Shown one piece after another: positions 19,661 through 33,041 of a stretch of 64,000 bases of DNA. Origin of the DNA: Bos javanicus (taxonomy: Eukaryota > Chordata > Mammalia > Artiodactyla > Bovidae); the NCBI RefSeq assembly GCF_032452875.1, contig NW_026893841.1, forward strand, positions 1 to 64,000, in the 5' to 3' direction. The translations under genes and the position numbers were made by a program. Positions within the stretch are counted from its first letter, which is position 1, and the number at the start of each line of letters is the position of its first letter. The notes below the pieces were generated by a model. That model was not told the DNA's origin, did not search any database, and was given only the letters and a program-made list of their open reading frames with translations.

Positions 19661-22340
19661 ATGATCAGTGTGTGACACCAAACATGATCAGCACATGATC
19701 AGTCACATGATCAATGCATGATAAGCCAGGTGATCAGTGCATGATCAATTATGTGATCAGTGCATGATCAGTCATGTGACAAGTACATGGTAGCTGCGTG
19801 ATCATTGCATGATCAGCCACGTGAGCAGTGCATGATAGCCACGTGATCAGTGCATGATCAGTCACGTGATCTCTGCATGATCAGTTACGTGATCTGTGAA
19901 TGATCAGTCACATGATCAGTGCATGATCAATTACCTGATCAGTGCATGATCAGTCACGTGACCAGTGCATGGCAGCTCCGTGATCATTGCATGATCAGCC
20001 ACGAGATCAGTGCATGATAGCCACGTGATCAGTGCATGATTAGTCACGTGATATGTGTGTGATCAGCCACATGATCAGTGCATGTTATCCACGTGATCAG
20101 TGCAGGATAGCCACGTGATCACTTCATGATTATTTACGTGATCTGTACATGATCAGTCACGTGATACGAGTGTGATCAGCCACCGGATCAGTGCGTGATG
20201 AGCCATGTGATCAGTGCAGGATCAATTACGTGATCAGTGCATGATCAGTCACATGACCAGTACATGGTAGCTACGTGATCATTGCGTGATCAGCCACGTG
20301 ATCAGTTCATGATAGCTACGTGATTAGTGCATGATAGCCACATGATCAGTGCATGAGAGCCACGTGATCAGTGCATGATCAGTCACGTGATACATGTGTG
20401 ATCAGCCACGTGATCAGCGCATTATGAGCCACGTGATCAGTGCAGGATCAATTACGTGATCAGTGCATGATCAGTCACGTGACAAGTACATGGTTGCTAC
20501 GTGATCCTTGCATGATCAGCCACATGAGCAGAGCATGATAGCCACGTGATCAGTGCATGATCAGTCACGTGATCAGTACATGATCAGACACTTGAACAGT
20601 GCATGATCATTGACGTGATCTGTGCATGATCAGTCACATGACCAGTATATGGTAGCTACGTGATCATTCCATGACGAGCCACGTGAGCAGCGCATGATAG
20701 CCACGTGATGTGTGCATGAGTTACGTGAGCAGAGTATGATCAGCCACGTGATCAGGGCATGAGTGCCACGTGATCAGTGCATGATATGTCACGTGACAGG
20801 TGTGTGATCAGCCACGTGAACAGTGCATGTTCAGCCAAGTGATCAGTGCATGATTGCCACGTGATCAGTGCATGATAAGTTACCTGAGCAGTGTATGATC
20901 AGCCACGTGATCAGTGCATGGTCAAACACGTGAACAGTGTATGATCAGCCACGTGATCAGTGCATGATATCCACATGATCAGTGCATGATCATCACGTGA
21001 TCAGTGCATGATGAGCCACTTGATCAGTGCAGGATCCATTACGTGATCAGTGCATGATCAGTCACGTGACCAGTGCATGGTTGCTACGTGATCCTTGCAT
21101 GATCAGCCACGTGAGCAGAGCATGATAGCCACGTGATGTGTGCATGAGTTACGTGAGCAGAGTATGATCAGCCACGTGATCAGTGCATGAGTGCCACGTG
21201 GTCAGTGCATGATATGTCACGTGACAGGTGTGTGATCAGCCACATGAACAGTGCATGTTCAGCCACGTGATCAGTGCATGATAGCCACGTGATCAGTGCA
21301 TGATCAGTTACCTGAGCAGTGTATGATCAGCCACGTGATCAGTGCGTGGTCAAACACGTGAGCAGTGCATGATAGCCACGTGATCAGTGCATGATCAGAC
21401 ACGAGATGAGTGCATGATCAGTAACGTGATCAGTGCATGATCAGCCACGTGATCAGTGCATGACCAGGCACGTGATCAGTGTATGTCCAGCCAAGTGATC
21501 AGTGCATGATAGCCACGAGATCAGTGCATGAGAGCCACGTGATCAGTGCATGGTCAGTCACGTGATCATTGCATGATCAGCCACGTGAGTAGTTCATGAT
21601 CGCCACGTGATCACTGCATGATCAGTCACGTGATCAGTGCATGATCAGTCATGTGACCAGTACATGGTAGCTGCGTGATCATGGCATGATCAGCCACGTG
21701 AGCAGTGCATGATAGCCACGTGATCAGTGCATGATCAGACACGAGATCAGTGCATGATCAGTCACGTGATCAGTGCATGATCAGCCACGTGATCAGTGCA
21801 TGACCAGGCACGTGATCAGTGTATGTCCAGCCAAGTGATCAGTGCATGATAGCCACGTGATCAGTGCATGAGAGCCACGTGATCAGTGCATAGTCAGTCA
21901 CGTAATACATGTGTGATCAGCCACGTGATCAGTGCGTGATGAGCCACGTGATCAGTGCAGGATCAATTACGTGATCAGTGCATGATCAGTCACGTGACCA
22001 GTACATGGTTGCTACGTGATCGTTGCATGATCAGCCACGTGAGCAGAGCATGATAGCCACGTGATCAGTGCATGATCAGTTACGTGAGCAGTTTATGATC
22101 AGCCACGTGATCAGTGCATGGTCAGACACGTGAACAATGTATGATCAGCCACGTGATCAGTGCATGATATCCAAGTGATCAGTGCATGATCATCACGTGA
22201 TCAGTGTATGTCCAGCCAAGTGATCAGTGCATGATAGCCACGTGATCAGTGCATGATCATTCACATGATCAGTGCATGATCAGTCATGTGATAGGTGTGT
22301 GATCAGCCACGTGAACAGTGCATGCTCAGTCACGTGATCA
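19661..22340. repeat. 23-bp monomer array, ~2.7 kb
   Basis: Variant-rich monomers. CpG-lost E-boxes (CACATG, CATGTG) are frequent. Local duplications are visible: the AGAGCATGATAGCCACGTGA run near 20530 recurs near 21117, and the TGCATGACCAGGCACGTG run near 21460 recurs near 21800. Nothing but satellite is seen. Confidence 0.9.
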
Positions 22341-22580
22341 GGGCCTGCTGAGCTGCGTGATTACTGTCTGCTCATCTGCTTGACAATTGCCAGCTGAGCT
22401 GCACGATTCCTGCCTGTCAGCTGCTTGACAATTGCCACCTGTGCTGCGTAATTCCTGCCTGCTCATCTACTTGATTATTGCCAGCTCAGCAGCATGATTT
22501 CTCAGAGGTGAATTACATGATTATAGCCTGCTGACTGATTCCTGCCTACTCAGCTCTATGTTCATTGCCTCCATAGGCAC
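22341..22580. repeat. 46-bp block, CCATAGG subtype, second copy
   Basis: Near-identical to the block at 19421 (2920 bp upstream) and of identical length. It sits in a longer duplicated stretch with the same flanking monomers. Confidence 0.9.
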
Positions 22581-23565
22581 ATGATCAGTGTGTGACACCA
22601 AACATGATCAGCACATGATCAGTCACATGATCAATGCATGATAAGCCAGGTGATCAGTGCATGATCAATTATGTGATCAGTGCATGATCAGTCATGTGAC
22701 AAGTACATGGTAGCTGCGTGATCATTGCATGATCAGCCACGTGAGCAGTGCATGATAGCCACGTGATCAGTGCATGATCAGTCACGTGATCTCTGCATGA
22801 TCAGTCACGTGATCTGTGCATGATCAGTCACATGATCAGTGCATGATCAATTACCTGATCAGTGCATGATCAGTCACGTGACCAGTGCATGGCAGCTCCG
22901 TGATCATTGCATGATCATCCACGTGAACAGTGCATGATCAGTCTAGTGATCAGTGCATGATAGCCACGTGATCAGTGCATGATCAGTCACCTGATGGGTG
23001 TATGATCATTCACGTGACCTGTACATGGTAGCTACATGATCATTGCATGATCAGCCACGTGAGTAGTTCATGATAGCCACGTGATCACTGCATGATCAGT
23101 CACGTGATCAGTGCATGATCAGTCATGTGACCAGTACATGGTAGCTGCGTGATCATGACATGATCAGCCACGTGAGCAGTGCATGATAGCCACGTGATCA
23201 GTGCATGATCAGACACGAGATCAGTGCATGATCAGTCACGTAATCAGTGCATGATCAGTCATGTGACCAGTACATGGTAGCTGCGTGATCATCGCATGAT
23301 CAGACACATGAGCAGAGCATGATAGCTACGTGATCAGTGCGTGATCAGACACGAGATCAGTGCATGATCAGTCACGTGATCAGTGCATGATTAGCCACGT
23401 GATCAGTGCATGACCAGGCACGTGATCAGTGTATGTCCAGCCAAGTGATCAGTGCATGATAGCCACGTGATCAGTGCATGATCAGTCACATGATCAGTGC
23501 ATGATCAGTCATGTGATAGGTGTGTGATCAGCCACGTGAACAGTGCATGCTCAGTCACGTGATCA
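22581..23565. repeat. 23-bp monomer array
   Basis: Begins as a copy of the array after 19661, then diverges after ~22915 into a stretch with TCACCTGATGGGTG and repeated CATGACATGATCAG or similar landmarks, also seen after the later blocks. Confidence 0.9.
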
Positions 23566-23805
23566 GGGCCTGCTGAGCTGCGTGATTACTGTCTGCTCAT
23601 CTGCTTGACAATTGCCAGCTGAGCTGCACGATTCCTGCCTGTCAGCTGCTTGACAATTGCCACCTGTGCTGCGTAATTCCTGCCTGCTCATCTACTTGAT
23701 TATTGCCAGCTCAGCAGCATGATTTCTCAGAGGTGAATTACATGATTATAGCCTGCTGACTGATTCCTGCCTACTCAGCTCTATGTTCATTGCCTCCATA
23801 GGCAC
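23566..23805. repeat. 46-bp block, CCATAGG subtype, third copy
   Basis: Third close copy, 1225 bp after the second. All three share the GTGTGTGACACCAAACATG run immediately downstream. Confidence 0.9.
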
Positions 23806-24440
23806 ATGATCAGTGTGTGACACCAAACATGATCAGCACATGATCAGTCACATGATCTATGCATGATAAGCCAGGTGATCAGTGCATGATCAATTATGTG
23901 ATCAGTGCATGATCAGTCATGTGACAAGTACATGGTAGCTGCGTGATCATTGCATGATCAGCCACGTGAGCAGTGCATGATAGCCACGTGATCAGTGCAT
24001 GATCAGTCACGTGATCTCTGCATGATCAGTCACGTGATCTGTGCATGATCAGTCACATGATCAGTGCATGATCAATTACCTGATCAGTGCATGATCAGTC
24101 ACGTGACCAGTGCATGGCAGCTCCGTGATCATTGCATGATCAGTCCACGTGATCAGTGCATGATAGCCACGTGATCAGTGAGCATGATAGCCACGTGATC
24201 AGTGCATGATTAGTCACGTGATACGTGTGTGATCAGCCACGTGATCAGTGCATGTTATCCACGTAATCAGTGCAGGATAGCCACGTGATCACTTCATGAT
24301 TATTTACGTGATCTGTACATGATCAGTCACGTGATACAGTGCATGATCAGCCACCGGATCAGTGCGTGATGAGCCATGTGACCAGTGCAGGATCAATTAC
24401 GTGATCAGTGCATGATCAGTCACATGACCAGTACATGGTC
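23806..24440. repeat. 23-bp monomer array
   Basis: Follows the order seen after 19661, including TGCATGTTATCCACGT and CACTTCATGATTATTTACG, but with extra inserted bases near 24140-24190 (CAGTCCACGTG, GTGAGCATG). Confidence 0.88.
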
Positions 24441-24636
24441 AGTCACGTGTGATTGGGTGATCATCTGCGTGATCAGCTGCATGATTCCTGTTCATCAGTT
24501 GAGCCAGCTGTGCTGCTACGTGATCAGCTGCATGATTATTGCAGCTGAGCAGCATGATTCAGTGCCATGATTATTGCCTGCTGACTGTTTGATTCATGCC
24601 TACTCTGCTCTTTGTTTATTGCCTCCAGAGCCACAC
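24441..24636. repeat. Degenerate, chimeric 46-bp block
   Basis: Parts of 46-bp units are mixed with 23-bp pieces (GATTGGGTGATCATCTGCG, TTCATCAGTTGAGCCAGC), then a normal block end follows (TTTGTTTATTGCCTCCAGAG). Compared with ~20250-20375 it replaces monomers that are continuous there. It could be a patch of recombination or a sequence error. Confidence 0.65.
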
Positions 24637-25335
24637 ACTGTGATCAGTGCATGATCAGTCACGTGATACATGTGTGATCAGTCCACTCAGTCACGGATCA
24701 GCGCATGATGAGCCACGTGATCAGTGGAGGATCAATTACGTGATCAGTGCATGATCAGTCACGTGATCAGAGTACATGGTTGCTACGTGATCCTTGCATG
24801 ATCAGCCACATGAGCAGAGCATGATAGCCACGTGATCAGTGCATGATCAGTCACGTGATCAGTACATGATCAGTCACTTGAACAGTGCATGATCATTGAC
24901 GTGATCTGTGCATGATCAGTCACATGACCAGTATATGGTAGCTACGTGATCATTCCATGACGAGCCACGTGAGCAGTGCATGATAGCCACGTGATGTGTG
25001 CATGAGTTACGTGAGCAGTGTATGATCAGCCACGTGATCAGTGCATGAGTGCCACGTGATCAGTGCATGATATGTCCCGTGACAGGTGTGTGATCAGCCA
25101 CGTGAACAGTGCATGTTCAGCCACGTGATCAGTGCATGATTGCCACGTGATCAGTGCATGATCAGTTACGTGAGCAGTGTATGATCAGCCACGTGATCAG
25201 TGCATGGTCAGACACGTGAACAGTGTATGATCAGCCACGTGATCAGTGCATGATATCCACATGATCAGTGCATGATCATCACGTGATCAGTGTATGATCA
25301 GCCACGTGAACAGTGCATGCTCAGTCACGTGATCT
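24637..25335. repeat. 23-bp monomer array
   Basis: Resumes the order found at ~20371 onward, with one scrambled stretch (TCAGTCCACTCAGTCACGG near 24680). Confidence 0.88.
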
Positions 25336-25579
25336 GGGCCTGCTGAGCTGCGTGATTACTGTCTGCTCATCTGCTTGACAATTGCCAGCTGAGCTGCACG
25401 ATTCCTGCCTGTCATCTGCTTGACAATTGCCAGCTGTGCTGCATAATTCCTGCCTGCTCAGCTGCTTGATTATTGCCAGCTGAGCAGCATGATTCCTCAC
25501 AGCTGTGTTCCATGATTATTGCCTGCTGACTGTTTGATTCATGCCTACTCTGCTCTTTGTTTATTGCCTCCAGAGGCAC
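25336..25579. repeat. 46-bp block, CCAGAGG subtype
   Basis: 244 bp, opening GGGCCTGCTGAGCTGCG and closing CCTCCAGAGGCAC. A TTG-initiated minus-strand frame of 62 codons spans it and recurs in the other blocks of this subtype; not called as a gene. Confidence 0.9.
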
Positions 25580-26928
25580 ATGATCACTGTATGATAGCAA
25601 ACATGATCAGCGCATAATCAGTCACATGATCAGCGCCATTAAGTCACGTGATCACTACACGATAGTCATGTGATCAGTCCATGCTCAGTCACGGTATCAG
25701 TGCATGATCAGCCACGTGATCAGTGCATGATCTGTCACAAGATTAGTGTATGATCATCCACGTGATCAGTGCACCGGCATCAGTTACAGTGCATGATATA
25801 GACGTGAACAGTGCCTGATCAGTATCAGTGCAGATCGTGAACAGTGCATTATCAGTCACCTGATGGGTGTATGATCATTCACGTGACCTGTACATGGTAG
25901 CTACATGTTCATTGCATGATCAGCCACGTGAGTAGTTCATGATAGCCACGTGATCACTGCATGATCAGTCACGTGATCAGTGCATGATCAGTCATGTGAC
26001 CAGTACATGGTAGCTGCGTGATCATGACATGATCAGCCACGTGAGCAGTGCATGATAGCCACGTGATCAGTGCATGATCAGACACGAGATCAGTGCATGA
26101 TCAGTCACGTGATCAGTGCATGATCAGCCACGTATCAGTGCATGATCAGTCACGTTATCAGTGCATGATCTGTCACAAGATTAGTGTATGATCATCCAAG
26201 TGATCAGTGCACGGGCAGTCATGTGATCAGTGCATGATATAGACGTGAACAGTGCATGATCATTCTCGTGATCAGTGCATGAGAGCCACGTGATCAGTGC
26301 ATGATCAGTCACGTGATACATGTGTGATCAGCCACGTGATCAGTGCATGATGAGCCACGTGATCAGTGCAGGATCAATTACGTGATCAGTGCATGATCAG
26401 TCACGTGACCAGTACATGGTTGCTACGTGATCGTTGCATGATCAGCCACATGAGCAGAGCATGATAGCCACGTGGTCAGTGCATGATCAGTCACGTGATC
26501 AGTATATGATCAATCACGTGAACAGTGCATGATCATTTATGTGATCTTTGCATGATCAGTCACGTTACCAGTATATGGTTGCTACGTGATCATTCCATGA
26601 CGAGCCACGGAGCAGTGCATGATAGCCACGTGATGTGTGCATGAGTTACGTGAGCAGAGTATGATCAGCCACGTGATCAGTGCATGAGTGCCACGTGATC
26701 AGTGCATGATATGTCACGTGACAGGTGTGTGATCAGCCACATGAACAGTGCATGTTCAGCCACGTGTTCAGTGCAGGAGAGCCACGTGATCAGTGCATGA
26801 TCAGTTACGTGAGCAGTGTATGACCAGACACGTGATCAGTGCATGATATCCAAGTGATCAGTGCATGATCATCACGTGATCAGTGTATGATCAGCCACGT
26901 GAACAGTGCATGCTCAGTAACGTGATCT
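25580..26928. repeat. 23-bp monomer array
   Basis: Opens with the landmark GCGCCATTAAGTCACGTG seen after nearly every CCAGAGG block. A broken patch near 25780-25850 has clipped monomers (GGCATCAGTTACAGTGC). Otherwise ordinary satellite. Confidence 0.9.
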
Positions 26929-27172
26929 GGGCCTCCTGAGCTGCGTGATTACTGTCTGCTCATCTGCTTGACAATTTCCAGCTGAGCTGCACGATTCCTG
27001 CCTGTCATCTGCTTGACAATGGCCAGCTGTGCTGCGTAATTCCTGCCTGCTTAGCTGCTTGATTATGGCCAGCTGAGCAGCATGATTCCTCACACCTGTG
27101 TTCCATGATTATTGCCTGCTGACTGTTTGATTCGTGCCTACTCAGCTCTTTGTTTATTGCCTCCAGAGGCAC
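26929..27172. repeat. 46-bp block, CCAGAGG subtype
   Basis: 244 bp, with private changes (GGGCCTCCTGAG, ACAATGGCCAGC, GATTATGGCCAGC). Confidence 0.9.
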
Positions 27173-28629
27173 ATGATCACTGTATGATAGCAAACATGAT
27201 CAGCGCATAATCAGTCACATGATCAGCGCCATTAAGTCACGTGATCACTACATGATAGTCATGTGATCAGTCCATGCTCAGTCACGGTATCAGTGCATGA
27301 TCAGCCACGTGATCAGTGCACGGGCAGTCATTTGATCAGTGCATGATATAGACGTGAACAGTGCATGATCAGTCTCGTGATCAGTGCATGATAGCCACGT
27401 GATCAGTCCATGATCAGTCACCTGATGCGTGTATGATCATTCACGTGACCTGTACATGGTAGCTACATGTTCATTGCATGATCAGCCACGTGAGTAGTTC
27501 ATGATAGCCACGTGATCACTGCATGATCAGTCACGTGATCAGTGCATGATCAGTCATGTGACCAGTACATGGTAGCTGCGTGATCATGACATGATCAGCC
27601 ACGTGAGCAGTGCATGATAGCCACGTGATCAGTGCATGATCAGACACGAGATCAGTGCATGATCAGTCACGTGATCAGTGCACGGGCAGTCATGTGATCA
27701 GTGCATGATATACACGTGAACAGTGCATGATCAGTCTCGTGATCATTGCATGATCAGCCACGTGAGTAGTTCATGACAGCCACGTGATCACTGCATGATC
27801 AGTCACGAGATCAGTGCATGATCAGTCACGTGATCAGTGCATGATCAGCCACGTGATCAGTGCATGACCAGGCACGTGATCAGTGTATGTCCAGCCAAGT
27901 GATCAGTGCATGATAGCCACGTGATCAGTGCATGATCAGTCACGTGATCAGTGCATGATCAGTTATGTGATCAGTGTATGATCAGCCACGTGATCAGTGC
28001 ATGATCAGCCACATGATCAGTGCATGATCAATTACGTGATCAGTGCATGATCAGTCACGTGACCAGTACATGGTAGCTACGTGATCGTTGCATGATCAGC
28101 CACGTGAGCAGAGCATGATAGCCACGTGGTCAGTGCATGATCAGTCACGTGATCAGTACATGATCAGTCACGTGAACAGTGCATGATCATTTACGTGATC
28201 TTTGCATGATCAGTCACGTTACCAGTATATGGTTGCTACGTGATCATTCCATGACGAGCCACGTGAGCAGTGCATGATAGCCACGTGATGTGTGCATGAG
28301 TTACGTGAGCAGAGTATGATCAGCCACGTGATCAGTGCATGAGTGCCACGTGATCAGTGCATGATATGTCACGTGACAGGTGTGTGATCAGCCACGTGAA
28401 CAGTGCATGTTCAGCCACGTGATCAGTGCATGATAGCCACGTGATCAGTGCATGATCAGTTACGTGAGCAGTGTATGATCAGCCACGTGATCAGTGCATG
28501 GTCAGACACGTGAACAGTGTATGATCAGCCACGTGATCAGTGCATGATATCCAAGTGATCAGTGCATGATCATCACGTGATCAGTGTATGATCAGCCACG
28601 TGAACAGTGCATGCTCAGTCACGTGATCT
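27173..28629. repeat. 23-bp monomer array
   Basis: Landmark order as after 25579, including TGATATAGACGTGAACAG, TCACCTGATGCG and TGTATGTCCAGCCAAGTG. Confidence 0.9.
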
Positions 28630-28873
28630 GGGCCTGCTGAGCTGCGTGATTACTGTCTGCTCATCTGCTTGACAATTGCCAGCTGAGCTGCACGATTCCT
28701 TCCTGTCATCTGCTTGACAATTGCCAGCTGTTCTGCGTAATTCCTGCCTGCTCAGCTGCTTGATTATTGCCAGCTGAGCAGCATGATTCCTCACACCTGA
28801 GTTCCATGATTATTGCCTGCTGACTGTTTGATTCGTGCCTACTCAGCTCTTTGTTTATTGCCTCCAGAGGCAC
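28630..28873. repeat. 46-bp block, CCAGAGG subtype
   Basis: 244 bp; private TTCCTTCCTGTC and CAGCTGTTCTGCG. Confidence 0.9.
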
Positions 28874-31327
28874 ATGATCAGTGTATGATAGCAAACATGA
28901 TCAGCGCATGATCAGTCACATGATCAGCGCCATTAAGTCACGTGATCACTACATGATAGTCATGTGATCAGTCCATGCTCACTCACGGTATCAGTGCATG
29001 ATCAGCCACGTGATCAGTGCATGATCTGTCACAAGATTAGTGTATGATCATCCACGTGATCAGTGCACGGGCAGTCATGTGATCAGTGCATGATATCGAC
29101 GTGAACAGTGCATGACCAGTCTCGTGATCCGTGCATGATAGCCACGTGATCAGTGCATGATCAGTCACCTGATGGGTGTATGATCATTCACGTGACCTGT
29201 ACATGGTAGCTACATGATCATTGCATGATCAGCCACGTGAGTAGTTCATGATAGCCAAGTGATCACTGCATTATCAGTCACGTGATCAGTGCATGATCAG
29301 TCATGTGACCAGTACATGGTAGCTGCGTGATCATGGCATGATCAGCCACGTGAGCAGTGCATGATAGCCACGTGATCAGTGCATGATCAGACACGAGATC
29401 AGTGCATGATCAGTCACGTGATCAGTGCATGATCAGCCACGTCATCAGTGCATGACCAAGCACGTGATCGGTGTATGTCCAGCTAAGTGATCAGTGCATG
29501 ATAGCCATGTGATCAGTGCATGATCAGTCACGTGATCAGTGCATGATCAGTTATGTGATCAGTGTATGATCAGCCACGTGATCAGTGCATGATCAGCCAC
29601 ATGATCAGTGCATGATCAATTACGTGAACAGTGCATGATCAGTCACGTGACCAGTACATGGTAGCTACGTGATCATTGCCTGATCAGCCACATGATCAGT
29701 GCATGATAGCCACGTGATCAGTGCATGTAGCCACGTGAAAAGTGCATAATCAGTCATGTGATAAGTGTGTGATCAGCCACGTGATCAGTGCATGATATGC
29801 ACGTGATCAGTGCATGACAGCCACGTGATCAGTGCATGATCAGTCACGTGATACATGTGTGATCAGCCACGTGAACAGTGCATGATGAGCCCCGTGATCA
29901 GTGCAGGATCAATTACGTGATGACTGCATGATCAGTCATGTGACCAGTACATGGTTGCTACATGATCGTTGCATGATCAGCCACGTGAGCAGAGCATGAT
30001 AGCCACGTGGTCAGTGTATGATCAGTCACGTGATCAGTACATGATCAGTCACGTGAACAGTGCAGGATCTTTTACGTGATCTTTGCATGATGAGTCACAT
30101 TACCAGTATATGGTTGCTACGTGATCATTCCATGACGAGCCACGTGAGCAGTGCATGATAGCCACGTGATGTGTGCATGAGTTACGTGAGCAGAGTATGA
30201 TCAGCCACGTGATCAGTGCATGAGTGCCACGTGATCAGTGCATGATATGTCACGTTACAGGTGTGTGATCAGCCACGTGAACAGTGCATGTTCAGCCCCG
30301 TGATCAGTGCATGATAGCCACGTGATCAGTGCATGATCTGTCACAAGATTAGTGTATGATCATCCACGTGATCAGTGCACGGGCAGTCATGTGATCAGTG
30401 CATGATATAGACGTGAACAGTGCCTGATCAGTCTCGTGATCAGTGCATGATAGCCACGTGATCAGTGGATTATCAGTCACCTGATGGGTGTATGATCATT
30501 CACGTGACCTGTACATGGTAGCTACATGATCATTGCATGATCAGCCACGTGAGTAGTTCATGATAGCCACGTGATCACTGCATGATCAGTCACGTGATCA
30601 GTGCATGATCAGTCATGTGACCAGTACATGGTAGCTGCGTGATCATGACATGATCAGCCACGTGAGCAGTGCATGATAGCCACGTGATCAGTGCATGATC
30701 AGACACGAGATCAGTGCATGATCAGTCACGTGATCAGTGCATGATCAGCCACGGTATCAGTGCATGATCAGCCACGTGATCAGTGCATGATCTGTCACAA
30801 GATTAGTGTATGATCATCCACGTGATCAGTGCACGGGCAGTCATGTGATCAGTGCATGATATAGACGTGAACAGTGCATGATCATTCTCGTGATCAGTGC
30901 ATGAGAGCCATGTGATCAGTGCATGATCAGTCACGTGATACATGTGTGATCAGCTACGTGATCAGTGCATGATGAGCCACGTGATCAGTGCAGGATCAAT
31001 TACGTGATCAGTGCATGATCAGTCACGTGACCAGTACATGGTTGCTACGTGATCGTTGCATGATCAGCCACGTGAGCAGAGCATGATAGCCACGTGGTCA
31101 GTGCATGATCAGTCACGTGATCAGTACATGATCAGTCACGTGACCAGTGCATGATCATTTACGTGATCTTTGCATGATCAGTCACGTTACCAGTATATGG
31201 TTACTACGTGATCATTCCATGACGAGCCACGTGAGCAGTGCATGATAGCCACGTGATCAGTGCATGATCATCACGTGATCAGTGCATGATCAGCCACGTG
31301 AATAGTGCATGCTCAGTCACGTGATAA
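28874..31327. repeat. 23-bp monomer array, ~2.5 kb
   Basis: Longest spacer between CCAGAGG blocks on the left side. Near 30300-31250 it repeats the landmark series of its own start (TGTCACAAGATTAGTG, TGATATAGACGTG), so it holds an internal duplication that lacks the intervening 46-bp block. Confidence 0.9.
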
Positions 31328-31567
31328 GGGCCTGTTGAGCTGCGTGATTACTGTCTGCTCATCTGCTTGAAAATTGCCAGCTGGGCTGCATGATTCTTGC
31401 CTGTCATCTGCTTGACAATTGCCAGCTGTGCTGTATAATTCCTGCCTGCTCAGCTGCTTGATTATTGCCAGCTGAGCAGCATGATTTCTCAGAGGTAAGT
31501 TCCATGATTATAGCCTGCTGACTGATTCCTGCCTACTCAGCTCTATGTTCATTGCCTCCAGAGGCAC
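31328..31567. repeat. 46-bp block, intermediate subtype
   Basis: 240 bp combining TTTCTCAGAGGTAAGTTCC from the CCATAGG-like group with a CCTCCAGAGG end, suggesting exchange between the two subtypes. Confidence 0.88.
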
Positions 31568-32801
31568 ATGATCAGTGTGTGACACCAAACATGATCAGCA
31601 CATGATCAGTCACATGATTTATGCATGATTAGCCAGGTGGTCAGTGCATGATCAATTATGTGATCAGTGCATGATCAGTCATGTGACCAGTACATGGTAG
31701 CTGAGTGATCATTGCATGATCAGCCACGTGAGCAGTGCATGATAGCCACGTGATCAGTGCATGATCAGTCACGGGATCAGTGCATGATCAATTAGCTGAT
31801 TAGTGCACGATCAGTCATGTGACCAGTGCATGGTAGCTAGGTGATCATTGCATGATCAGCCACGTGATCAGTGCATGATAGCCACGTGATCAGTGCATGA
31901 TCAGTCATGTGATACGTGTGTGATCAGCCACGTGATCAGTGCATGATATCCACGTGATCAGTGCAGGATAGCCACGTGATCACTTCATGATTATTCACGT
32001 GATATGTACATGATCAGTCACGTGAACAGTGCATGATAAGTCATGTGATCAGTGTATGACCAGCCAAGCGATCAGTGCATGATAGCCACGTGATCAGTGC
32101 ATGATCAGTCACGTGATCAGTGCATGATCAGTCAAGTGATCAGTGTATGATCAGCCACGTGATCAGTGCATGATCAGCCAAATGATAAGTGCATTATCAA
32201 GTACGTGATCAGTGCATGATCAGCCATGTGATCAGTGCATGATCAGTCACGTGATCTACATGATCAGCCACGTGATCAGTGCATGATCAGCCAAATGATA
32301 AGTGCATGATCAATTACGTGATCAGTGCATGGGCAGTCATGTGATCAGTGCATGATATAGACGTGATCAGAGCATGATCAGTCTCGTGATCAGTGCATGA
32401 TAGCCACGTGATCAGTGCATGATCAGTCACCTGATGGGTGTATGATCATTCACGTGACCTGCACATGTTAGCTACATGATCATTGCATGATCAGCCACGT
32501 GAGTAGTGCATGATAGCCACGTGATCACTGCATGATCAGCCACGTGAGCAGTGCATGAGAGCCACGTGATCAGTGCATGATCAGACACGAGATCTGTGCA
32601 TGATCAGTCACGTGATCAGTGCATGATCAGGCACGTGATCAGTGCATGACCAGGCACGTGATCAGTGTATGTCCAGCCAAGTGATCAGTGCATGATAGCC
32701 ACGTGATCAGTGCATGATCAGTCACATGATCAGTGCATGACCAATCACGTGATAGGTGTGTGATCAGCCACGTGAACAGTGCATGCTCAGTCACGTGATC
32801 A
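31568..32801. repeat. 23-bp monomer array
   Basis: Opens with TGTGTGACACCAAACATG as after the CCATAGG blocks. Contains an unusual run with CCAAATGATAAGTGCA (near 32165 and 32280). Confidence 0.9.
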
Positions 32802-33041
32802 GGGCCTGCTGAGCTGCGTGATTAGTCTCTGCTCATCTGCTTGACAACTTCCAGCTGAGCTGTACGAATCCTGCCTGTCTTCTCCTTGACAATAGCCACC
32901 TGTGCTGCGTAATTCCTGCCTGCTCATCCACTTGATTATTGCCAGCTGAGCATCATGATTTCTCAGAGGTAAGTTCCATGATTATAGCCTGCTGACTGAT
33001 TCCTGCCTACTCAGCTCTATGTTCATTGCCTCCAGAGGCAC
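32802..33041. repeat. 46-bp block, intermediate subtype, divergent
   Basis: 240 bp, closest to the block at 31328. Private changes include TTAGTCTCTGCTC, GTCTTCTCCTTG and GAGCATCATG. Confidence 0.88.
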
